From: Plumapathes pennacea
Taxonomy: Eukaryota > Cnidaria > Anthozoa > Antipatharia > Myriopathidae
Direction of reading: 5' to 3'
Assembly: GCA_964036295.1 (NCBI GenBank)
Contig: OZ038473.1
Location: forward strand, 12,724,501-12,788,500
DNA length: 64,000 nt
This document shows, one piece after another, positions 44,301-55,231 of this stretch. Within the stretch, counting starts at the first letter, position 1, and every line of letters begins with the position of its first letter. The position numbers were made by a program, and so were the translations under genes. The notes below the pieces were generated by a model. It was not told where the DNA came from and did no database searches. It worked only from the letters and a program-made list of their open reading frames with translations.

Positions 44301-47300
44301 CTACCAGCCTTTCTTCTTCTTTGGTCGCTGCTTCTTTTTACTCGCTTGCGGCTGCTGTTGGCGAGGTGGCACCACATTCGACACCGGGGCCGCGCTGCCT
44401 CCGGGGGTACCTGGTGGCGAAGCTGGCTTTGGACTCCCCGGTGTTTTGGGGCTCGAGCTGAACAAGAGCAAAAAGAAAAGAAAAGAAAAAAAAACGCACA
44501 TAAATATCAATCACACGCAAAATACTGCTTTCTAAACTACATACTAGGGTTTGTGGAAATGAACGACGTGAAGTGTGGCCCGTCAAAACTGTGAGCGCAA
44601 AAACAACCTTGTGAAAACGATCTCGTAATAAACAACAGTGTCTAATGTTCTCGTTATGTACCAAGCATCGAATCAAACATTAACAAGAAGTTTCACCCTT
44701 AAGTCAGAAACTTCTCTGATTTTGGATATAATGGCGAGTTTCGCAAGGCAGATGATTGAAGTTTCCTAGGACTGGTCCGCTGTTAGTTCAAAGAAACTAC
44801 TCGCCTTCCTGCTCCGGACGGTACGGATGCTCCTTGAGTTCCTTTCCCTGGGAAGCCGACAACACTTCGGTTTAATGCTTTATCAAGTCAACTACCACAA
44901 GCGCAAGAAGCACTTGCCACTAACATCTCTCCCACATTTCTTCTAGTACAGTGGAACCTCCATTAAGGGGACACCCTCGAGACAAGGAAAAGTGTCCCCT
45001 GATTGGAGGGTACGAGCGTTTTTTTTTTTCGGGACAAGGAGATGTGTCCCCTTAAAGAAGGTGTCCCCTTATTGGAGGTGTCCCAAAGTAGAGTTTCCAC
45101 TGTACTATCTTTTTCTTTTCCTCTGTTTGTGTAACAGTCGGTAAGGCACCTTTCGGTCTTAATAGTTCGTTTCCTGTTACGACACCCCCACCCCCAAAGT
45201 ACGTTTTACGACCATGTGATCACCTTGTTTTAGAGTCAGCGGCCACTTATTACAAAACATTCATGCTGTGAAAAACGACAGCAATTTCTATTTCCTAGTT
45301 GATGTAACGCTCGTAAGACCACAAGATTTAGCCACGAAATAAGAAACTATAGGACTCGTTATTCAAGTATAAGTTAGTTCAATGCATTTTCTATAGCGAA
45401 AGTCGTGCACAAAATAAATAAATAAATAAATAAAAATCAGGCTTGCACACGATGTGAAACTTTACCTCGAATTGAAACAAGTTAGATAGAAATGGCAACG
45501 AACGCTGACCAACGGAAGTGACGTCAAGGACGTGTTTCCACGTCATAACTACTCACCAACGGCGCCTTTTTTGAGCCGTTTTCCTTTGTAGTACGACCTC
45601 TCTCGACGCGGGAGCCAGCGCTCTGGGTCTGGGTCGACTTCTGCGTTGTAGTTCTTGGGGAGTTTTCCTGCATCAACGAGAAAACGTTAGCAAAACAAAA
45701 GCTTCAATCAAGTTTTGCTTCTTGACTCTGATTGGCCGAGAATGCAGCTAAACTTGTTTGCACCAATCAAAAACGTACAAAGCCAACGCAATCACACGAA
45801 TACTTCTGACAGTCATTCGGACACGGCTCTGTGATGGCTTCGTTTGCATTCCACTCACTTCAAAGCACAGAGAAGCAACGCCTCACCTTTCTTCTTTTTT
45901 CTTCTTCGTTGCTTTGCTATTACGTTTTGCCTGCAACAATTTGACAGAATGACTGAATGTACTAGCACACTAGCCACATCCCATAAGTCCCGACTTCCCA
46001 TAAAACAACTTTACATATCTAAGATATCTCTCTAAAATGGCTCTAAAGGTATGAATAATTTAACAAAAGAAACCTTTACCTCAAATCTTCTATTGCTCCT
46101 TCGGTAGCTTTGGCTTTGACGCGAGGATAGCGCGAACCCATAGACGTCTCAAGTACATCCAAATCAACCGGTTCATCTCCAGATAGAGTTTCTAACGCAG
46201 GCAGGAGATTGCCGTATCTTTGAGTATATGTTAAGGTTGAACGTCTTAAAGTTTTCTACTAATCCCTTTTTTCAAGTACATAGTTAACGACGGAAGGCTT
46301 TCACTGACAGCTAAGGTTGATGTGGATTTCCTGAACGCCGTAAATAATGCGTTGGCTGATGTTTAGAGCGGCAGCTGGAGAAAGATTGAAAGCCAGAATG
46401 TGTGTATTGCATAAAAATAAAGTCATATAGGATACTGTTCGGCTTTCTGTGGGTTCAGACGAGAGTACGCCATGACCAACTGTCCCAAGGTCTTCGTGTC
46501 TTGCGGGTCCTCCCTGGAAGATACAAGATGTTTTACTGTTGTTGTTGTTTTGTTTTTTTTTATTATTATTGTTGTTGTTGTTGCTTTTTGCTCTTTGCTC
46601 AACTGTTCATGCTGCAGATTCTCCTAACAATTAAAGAAATAACTGCAGTAATGACGGAATGAGAAATGCTAGTTTGATCAAGTGCTAAAAGCGCACTAAG
46701 ACGCCCAGTTTAAACCAGTTTTATCCGGGTTCATTACCTGTGTAGTTTTTCCAGCATTTCAACAGCTTCCTTGGCCTTTCCGTGTCGTATCCTGTAGGAA
46801 ACATTTTCTCGCATCAAAGCGATGAGTTCTGACTGCGTGAGAGCCCCCTGTGAAAAAAAACAAGGCATTCACAAGAGGTGATCAAGCTGTTGAAAGAACA
46901 ACCCCACAAGAGGTGACTAAAGTGACAGCCCCATGGAACAAGTGGATAGTACGTGCAATCTGATTGGCTTACACGTCTTTGCGAGCCTTTCTTTTTGTCT
47001 TATTATATTAACCCTTTCACTCCCAAGCTCAAAATGCATATTCTCCTAACCATTCAAGAGGAAAATGTATGAGTGATGTGGTGAGAATCAATACTTTAAT
47101 CAGCTATCATCTGAGCAAACTATCAAAAGCCAAGTTCTCCTTACTACAGGTGTATAATATATATTTATATATTTATCCATATAGTGAGGAGAACTTGGCT
47201 TTTGATAGTTTGCTAAGATGAAAGCTGATTAAACAATCAATTCTCACTACATCATACATTTTCTTCTTAAGCGGTTGGGAGAAATTGTGTTTTGAGCTTG

Positions 47301-50300
47301 GGAGTAGAAGGTTAAAGAAATGCTCACCTTTCTCTGCTGGGAGTTCTCAATCGCATCGTCCAACACTTTGATGGCGGCATTGAAATCTCCAAGGTGAGTA
47401 TGAAGTGCCACGAGAGCCGAGATCTACAATGAAAGACACAGTACCAAGTTTGCACTCGCTTTTCCCTCGAATCTCCCGCGGAAGTCACAACAATCTGTGA
47501 TCACTGATAAAGTTGAACAATGCACAGAGAATGAATCATCAGTGCACAAAGAATCTATGATCTGTCATCATTAATGAACCTTAGCTATAACTTCAATCCC
47601 ACAGGACCCACTTTTTTAACATTGGAAGGGGAAAGGAGTCGACGTAACTATGTTATTATGGGAAGAGCAACATATCAGATGCATAAGTGGTCGTCCTAAT
47701 TCTCGCTTCCTGCCCTGAACAACACACACGGAAACAAATCGAAGTGGTAATGCGAAAAAAATGAGCAGTAACTGCAGGTAAAGATTGGCTAAGTGATCTG
47801 TTGCCCTTCCTCACAGATCCTTATCGGATAATCCATGGTCAATATTGTGCTTCTCAAACTCACCACTCCAAGTCTCAGTTGTAGTTCTGCTATGGAGTGA
47901 AGCAGCTCACAGGCACTTGCGACATTTCCTGTGTATCGAGAAAGAAAACATAATTATGTTGTGCTGTGTGTCCACTCGATTGGAGTTACACCATGTTTTG
48001 AGAGACACTGCGAAAATACATTCTGGACGTCAATTTTGTTGGTCAGTATTCATCACCATTTCTATCTAACTTCTCCTAATTTGAGGTGAAATTCCACATT
48101 GTGTGCAAGCATAGCACAACATGAATGACAACAAATCACATCAATTTCCTCACAAACCTTGAGACAGATAAAGTTGTACAAGGGTCAGCTTGACATTTGT
48201 AGCTGTGTCAGAATGATTCTTGGCAAATGTCTGTAGAGAAACAAATGAATTCAGAATACATACACCTGCACAGATCAGGGCATTAACTTGGGTGAAATGC
48301 AATGTCTGTATTGGTTTCAAAACTCTACGTGACATTCAAGGCCATCAAATAAATTTTATCCTCACCTTCAATAACTCAATAGCCTTATCAAAGTGTTTCT
48401 CCCTGAAGAAAAGCGACGCCCTCATCAAACAGTGAAAGTCACTCTTTGGGTAACTTTGCTCCAACTGAGAGATCATATTGCGACAAGCCTCAAGCTGTTC
48501 AGAGAAAAATCAAAGTAACACATTAGTTTTTTGTTCAATGGGCCCTTGGCCAGAGGTAAAAAGTTGGCATGAGTTACAAGTCACAAATCAGAAGTAAACA
48601 ATCTCTAGCACATCTAGGTTGACACATAAATCAAAAGAATACAATAGTAGTAAATCTATACTATAACCTAAAGTACTGATCTGCTGTATAAATCCCAGGC
48701 CACAAGTTAGGTGGTTAGAGCTCAGAGGTCGCATAAGGCATTGATCAAGAGTCAAACTGTACAATTAGTGCTTTAAATTTTACTTCTTTGACTTCAGTTT
48801 GAACACTACAGTTTGTGCAAAATTCAATAACAAGGATAGAGGTCATGGGTCACCTTAGACAGTCTAAAGGTTCTATTGCCTATTTAGTTCCCTTCTTTAC
48901 ATAAACACTGTGTGGTAAACAAAGGCACACCTGGTTGCTATACAGGAACAGCAAACATCTGTTGAACTGGATCATCTTGGATTGTGACTTGGTCAGCTTG
49001 TATTCCAAACCCTCTACTGTTGTTGCCTTCACCTTCTTCTTGGAGTCAAACACATCTCGGTCCTAAACCACAAACCATAAAACGTTTAGACACCTAATAA
49101 GCCTCTCACAAAGACTGAACTTTCAGGAATATTACTACAGTAGTTGGACACCCCTAAAATATGGTGATCTGAATTTTTTGAATGCAGTTTACAGTGTTAA
49201 AGTACAAACATCTCTGCAGTGCTTGTACCACTCAACTGTACCCGACTCGCCCAATCACCAATCGATCAACATATCAACATCAAAATCTTCCTGTTTTTCA
49301 AGCATGCAACAGTATCAGCCCCATATCAGTAACCTGACAGCTCAAATTCTCTTCCTAAACTCATTTCTGATGTCCAAAAGAACGGTGGTCGGCATACGAG
49401 GCCAATATTCATACGTCACATAACCTACATGTACTGTACACACAGTAGACTCAAAATAGAATTAAACAAATTATGAAGGCTGCAATGTCACACAAACCAC
49501 CAACAAAGAAAGAGAAGTATCAACAGTTTCACTTCCTGTTCATAATATAGCAACAACTCAAAAATAGAATGTAGAGATGATGTAGTGAGAAATGATAAAT
49601 CAATCAGCTTTAATCTCAGCATGCTATTAAAAGTTAGGTTCTCCAAACTGTATGAATTTGATGTAGTTTGGTTAGAAAATTGAAAAAGGAAGTTGGTAGT
49701 TGGAAGTTGGTCATGGGAAATCCCCTGTTGCAGTAATAAGCTCTCTTGAATATCAGTTTCTGTTGTGTCAAACACAATACATACTGTATCATATTCTACA
49801 TCAATCTGTGTCAACAGAAATGAAAACCAATGTGTACATAAAGATCTAATATAAACTGATTACTTGTACTGGATTCATATGATTGAGACTGAGACATTAT
49901 TCTGTACCTTGTTCAAAGTGATGACGTTATTGGATGCCACAGCAACTAGGGCAATGTCATTTGGCCTGAATAAAAGGCAACAAGAGAAAGGAAGAGAGAC
50001 AAAACAGTAATTAAACACAAAGACAAAGACAAGTGGAGATAAGGCAAGCAAGTTAAAGGGGTCCTCTCAGCTAATTCTATTGTTTTTGTTTACCTGGAGG
50101 GTAATCTAGAAGTGTATAAAAAAATCTTTTAAAATATTGCATGGCTCCTAAATCACCAAGATTATTTTGTCACCCTTACCTTGACTTGAGCACTTGATTA
50201 TACAGTTTCATGGCTTCATCATTCTTTCCCTGTAACTGGTGAGCATAGCCCAGTTGAGTCCTGCATAAAAAAATATCACACAACACAACTTAAAAACTAG

Positions 50301-53286
50301 AAACCAAAGAATACAGTACATCACTTTTGACAGGGAAATGAGACTTGGATAGCAATATTAGCAATAGCATTCTGTAGAATGATGTAGAGTAACTTACCTA
50401 ACAATGCCCAGTTCAGATTCAATTTCTTCCTCTGTGATATCCTATTGGCATGACAATATGCAATGTAAATTACAATATTTATTGAAACAGTTCCATGCAA
50501 ATGTTGGCTGTTGGCCATTTAATGGCTACTGCAAAGCTTCATCATAGACTAAACTCTCATTACATGAAAGATGCCTTTGGAATTCTGCCCTTCATACTCA
50601 CAGGGTCATCCTGCAGGCTTTTCACACAAAGGTCTGTAAAAAAGGAGCGAGAGAGTCAAAAAGTTAAAAAAAATGTTTTACCAGTTGCTAACATGAAAAA
50701 AACTGAGGACTGCTCAGGAGTGCAGGCTTTTCACACAAAGGTCTGTAAAAAAGGAGCGAGAGAGTCAAAAAGTTAAAAAAAAATGTTTTACCAGTTGCTA
50801 ACATGAAAAAAACTGAGGACTGCTCAGGAGTGCTCAATCGCCACACAGTATGCTCTATATTTCTGGTTTAGTTTGCATGTGACTCAGACACACTGTACCT
50901 TCAGCTTGCTTTAGCTTCTCTTCAGCATCTTTAATCTTATTCTCAGCCAAGGATAAGCAGGCTGAGTTGTAGCACAGTTCATAAGTGTCCTCACGTAGAC
51001 CTGTCACATCCTGTAAGTTAAACAAGAGTGTCCAGCCATGTTCTGTCAGATTTGTATAGGTAATCGCATGATTTCAAGTGCAATTTGGAATAAATTAGCA
51101 CTCGTAAATTTTTCAAAGACCACAAAATTGCATGAGCACCGTGCGAGTGCAATTTGTGGTCTTTGAAAAATTTACGAGTGCTTATTTATTCCAAAATTGC
51201 ATGAGACATCATGTGATTACTTGTTAATAACATACATATAATAATTTACGTCGCACAATTTTTTTCAATTTCGTTACAATTCACAAGTGTCTCTCAAGAA
51301 CTTTGTTTTCTCGCAAACAGAATTGGAATCATCCTGAGGAAAGAAAACATGCCCCTTTGTTTTGTTTGGCTTCGCAAATATGCACGCAAGCTGTCGGGCA
51401 ATTTTAAATTTCAAATTTCTGCACTGTTAATTACACATTTTTGCACTGTTTGGGATAAATTGATGTGTGCTCAGCCAATCAGAATGAAGAAATTATTGTA
51501 TGCATGTTATTAAAGGGGTAAAACAAGGTAGAGTGTCAGCTTCAATAGTCTGGAGTTCAACCTACCAGTTTGTCTTCACTCCACTGGCTTGCTGCAGCAA
51601 TCACGGCTGATAAATTAGCCTCTCTTTCATCTCCATACTGATCCTGTGGAACAAAAAAATATATATATGAGGAACTATGTAATTTCTTTTCACATAGTAT
51701 ACAGTACAGTTTAAAACTACTGTACACAATAATTCGTGGTTTTGGATGACTGACCCAACTAATTTCAAGTAAAATGGATGAAACATGACTGATGCATTGA
51801 CCACACTGACTCCAACAAAACTGATGACTCATTAACATGATGTTAGATGGTGGAAGTGGTGATTTCATCAAGTTCCATGGTTTTGAAAATAACTCAACCC
51901 CTTCTAAGAAGGCCACAATTGAGACTAGCTCCATCTGTCAGTTTTTGACAGTAGAGTAAATGACTAAAGACTTCGTCCTAAGAGATGTGCCTGTCTTAGA
52001 AGGGTGTCCAGAGTTGACTGTAATATCACATTGTTTACTCACCTGAGAATTTTTAATCAAATCCCTGTAGAGCTCTTGACATTTTTGGTACTCCTCTAAA
52101 CGATAATACTAAAGGCACAGAAAAAAAAAGCAACCATTTCATTTAGCCCTTGAAATACCAGCTTCTTTACGGCATCTTCATTTCACACATTGATCGAATG
52201 TCAGTCAGTCAATTCATTATTCACAAAAATGTCAGTCAATTCATTATTCACAAAATTGAGTCAGACTTGAGCCTGGCTTAACAAGATTGAATTAGGCATA
52301 ACAGGATTGAGTCTGACTTAACAGGATTGAGCCAGGCAATATAACAGCAATGAGTCAGGTTTATCAGGGATAAATCAAGCATAGTAAGAATGAATATGGC
52401 TTTTTAGTTTCAGTACACTTACTATTTGTGCCATCAATTCCTTGTCCCGTGCTGTTGGTTCAGGCATGGCAGTCAACACATCCAGGGCTTCTCTAGTCTT
52501 ATTTAGTCGATATAAACAGTAGGCCTTCTCAAATGGCAACTCTACAATTCTGAAGTAGAAATTGCAAGACTTCACTAAATGTTGGAGTTGACTGATGAAA
52601 AAATGGCTCAACTAATTCCTGATGTACAGTGATCCCTTTAGCAAGGGTGATCAAAAACAAACTTCTCCTTTCAATACATAGTCAACTACATGTTGTTCTG
52701 TATGAGGAAATGGCAGGTGATACCAAACTGGTCAGACTACATCAATGTTCAAGACAGATTGGAAGTTGTATATGGGGGGGGGGGGGACAATGATACTACT
52801 TGCTACCTATGATAGAAATGAATCCACCTGGCCAAAACACTCTATTTTATGGCCTTTATAAACAATAATAAAATATAAAAGAAAGGCACCAGCTCTATTT
52901 ACAGGGAATAACAATGTTTCATTCAACATTAACACGCGAACAAAACCGATTTTCCTTTTACTTCTTACACAAGGCTCTTCGTGCCGGTGGACAACATACC
53001 CTTTCTTTGCACCCGAGTTGATAACGTCCAGTGCTTCTCTGAAGCACGACTGCTGAACAAGGCACACGACTTTACAGCAAAACGCGTCTTTATCATCAGG
53101 GACTTCCTGTAAAACTATCACATGGGAAAGAAAGACAACCGTGAAATCACAGTACAACTGTCGAAGCTCCAAAAGTCTGTACTTACTTTTATTTGCGACC
53201 TTCTGCGCTTTGGCGTAATTCCCATCCTTTCCCAAGCGTTGTAACTCAGTGAATAACTGAGGAATTGAAGGAGACGTGGCGGCCAT
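44301..53286 (-). CDS. SRP72: Signal recognition particle 72 kDa subunit (22 exons)
   Basis: Exons in coding order: 53187-53286, 53000-53114, 52423-52549, 52043-52108, 51566-51643, 50899-51010, 50602-50633, 50398-50441, 50180-50260, 49908-49965, 48931-49062, 48366-48494, 48158-48230, 47864-47928, 47328-47423, 46738-46847, 46436-46513, 46080-46217, 45887-45930, 45557-45667, 44805-44847, 44301-44457. They total 1,989 nt, 662 residues, close to the human protein. N-terminal TPR-like helices include CKVVCLVQQ, FEKAYCLYRLN and NLSAVIAA. From about residue 561 comes the RNA-binding region (KLPKNYNAEVDPDPERWLPR), then a Pro/Ser-rich tail ending KKQRPKKKKGW. SRP72 pairs with SRP68 on 7SL RNA in the particle that targets ribosomes to the endoplasmic reticulum. 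Exon 7 is a 32 nt microexon. Intron 21 starts with GC (AAG|GCGAGT), and a GC donor is the only in-frame solution I found. Confidence 0.93.
44949..45102. repeat. pogo/Tigger-like MITE in SRP72 intron 20
   Basis: It begins CAGTGGAACCTCCATTAAGG and ends GAGTTTCCACTG with TA on both sides. The interior repeats GTGTCCCC blocks in inverted order. The ends and TA duplication are typical of pogo/Tigger MITEs. Confidence 0.85.
45720..45835. repeat. Partial copy of the GTTTTCGGATGACTG TIR element
   Basis: The right end, TTCTGACAGTCATTCGGACACGGCTCT, and the ATTGG-rich interior resemble 40283-40595; the left end is missing. Confidence 0.5.
47008..47315. repeat. Palindromic pair of MITE family 1 halves in SRP72 intron 15
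   Basis: The left half starts TTAACCCTTTCACTCCCAAG and runs to AAGCCAAGTTCTCCTTACTA. The right half repeats the same sequence in reverse complement, ending GCTTGGGAGTAGAAGGTTAA, with an AT-rich centre (about 47150-47185). Both ends are therefore the same terminus, so this is a head-to-head derivative and not an ordinary element. Confidence 0.8.
49550..49705. repeat. Degraded MITE family 1 fragment in SRP72 intron 10
   Basis: Core pieces GATGTAGTGAGAAATGATAA and CAATCAGCTTTAATCTCAGC are recognisable; the termini are lost. Confidence 0.55.
50612..50831. repeat. 109 bp tandem duplication covering the SRP72 microexon 7 acceptor
   Basis: Two near-identical copies begin TGCAGGCTTTTCACACAAAG at 50612 and 50721. 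The unit covers most of the 32 nt exon 7, its polypyrimidine tract and acceptor. The upstream copy (in the transcribed sense) has the acceptor and about 21 nt of exon but no splice donor. Confidence 0.9.
51059..51222. repeat. Foldback element in SRP72 intron 5
   Basis: The arms GTAATCGCATGATTTCAAGT and ACATCATGTGATTAC bound an inner pair, CACTCGTAAATTTTTCAAAG and CTTTGAAAAATTTACGAGTG, which is perfectly complementary. It is MITE-like. Confidence 0.8.
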
Positions 53287-55231
53287 TTTGATCACTATGA
53301 GCCTCTTATATATGTGGACAGCGGATAAATCTAATATTACTTCATCTACCGCTAAATACAGTGTGAGAGACGAACCACCGTACACAGTAATACACTAGGG
53401 GGAGAGGGTGGGGGACTCAAAAATAGTTCTTTCGGGAACTACATATACCGGCGAATTTCGTGATTTGCCCGAAATGTACTATAAACGATTTTTCGTTATT
53501 TACTAAACCCAGTGCATAGTGTATACCACATATCACTATTACAAATCACATACATGGTAAATGATTTTTCGTCTATACACTGGGTTGAGTAAATCACGAA
53601 AAATCGTTTATGTTACATTTCGCACTTTTCAACCGTTCTTTCGAACCAGAAAACATTCAGCGCGCATGTGGTTATTTTGTCAAAGTATGTAATTTAAAGC
53701 AAATGTTAACACGTTTTTGTCCGAGGTTGTCGATTATAAATGTGTTAAGTATAATTTTCACTTGAGGGAGTAAATGGTTCACAAGTCGAAAATTAGGAGC
53801 CACTTTATTACAGTTTGTGACAAACAAATAGAGCTAGAATGGACTGTCTACAATTTCCGAGATGAAAATGATGGACCACTCTTGGGGAAACCCCCTTACT
53901 GAGAGATTTTCATTTCAGTTACACCTAACCCTTTCGCTTCCAAGAGTGATCAGTTTCTCCTTCAGTTTTCTCATCTGAGATATATCATTCGGTATGGAGA
54001 ATTAGATTTTCGATAGCTTGCTCTCAGCTTTTTCCGGGATCAACGTTCGAAAGTGTCTAAAGAGTACGTCGGTTTCCTATCGTCATTGTCCAAAAAGTCC
54101 CATCCCATAAAGAAATTTGCGTCATAAGGAAGAAGATTAAAATAATCAATTTCAATTTCTGGTCCACATTACTGTAAAGTGTATGCAGTCGATAACGTAT
54201 TGTTTCTTAGTGGTTCAGCCAACATCAAAGTACAACAGGGCCTTCCCGAGTAATTAGCCCTTTACGCATTGGCGGATTGATTATTATTTTTTTTTTTTTT
54301 GGAAATTTATAAGCACTATTAGTTTAGTTTCGAAAATTATCATAAGCTACGACCCTACGAAAACGAAGATCGAACCCGCCAAATAAACCAATCAGGAAAC
54401 CATATTAAGTTACGAACCTATAATCAACTTCAAGCGCTGATACCAACTTCCGCATGCACTTGATATAAGGGTGGCAGATCAAGGGATGTAAGACGTACGA
54501 CAGTTGTGTTGAAGTCTTTATACTCCACTGATGAAAAGTCTGTGAATCACATTCTGAGTCAGTCCTGATGAAAGGTACGTCGCTTTGTCTGTTATGTGGA
54601 TATTTACGTTCATCGTAGAGTCGCTCGTTAATGGACACAAACAAACTCAATCAAACACTGTTATCATCATGGTAGACTCGTTGTATATATCGCATTGGCA
54701 ATGAAGACACGAGGAGCTAATGCCTGAAGAAAAATTCAGTGCTGTAGTTGCGATGATATGTCAAGCACCATTGACGCAGAGGATACGTTTCAATAAAACC
54801 CCAGGAAATTTCATCATTTGAACAGGGAACAAACTGGGGTCTGCCAAAACGGCATTTCTTTGCTTTATTTTCTTCGCTGGACATTCTCGGAAATCTTATC
54901 GTCTTTTCTTATTCTGCGTGGTTTTGTTTCGTACTAAAACTATGCAGTTGATTTTATTGGCGATTTTGTACTTTTAACTTTATAATAGCATTACCAGTTA
55001 TTTATAGGTCTTTCGGTCACTAAAAAGAAACTGGACGCAAATCAAAAATTATTAACGGGCCATCGACATATTCTCCAGTTCCCTGCTTGACGTAAAGAGG
55101 ACACAGGTTAACTGTTTATACTTAAATCAATTTCTTTTAAAACTAATGGTTACCACACCCGACTTAGACTAACAATTGTATCATCCTTTTCAGAATATTA
55201 CAGTTGATTACAGCATCGGCTGCACACCATT
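53287..55231. other. Intergenic region between divergent SRP72 and TPR-CHAT genes
   Basis: No gene is seen. A hairpin element lies at 53463-53632 and a MITE family 1 half-copy at 53926-54031. A TTTTCAG acceptor-like site at about 55187-55193 suggests that the TPR-CHAT leader may be spliced. Another T-run is at about 54289-54300. Confidence 0.5.
53463..53632. repeat. Hairpin element near the SRP72 start
   Basis: ATAAACGATTTTTCGTTATT with ACTAAACCCAGTG is answered by CACTGGGTTGAGTAAATCAC with GAAAAATCGTTTATG. The imperfect long palindrome lies about 180 bases upstream of the SRP72 start codon. Confidence 0.75.
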
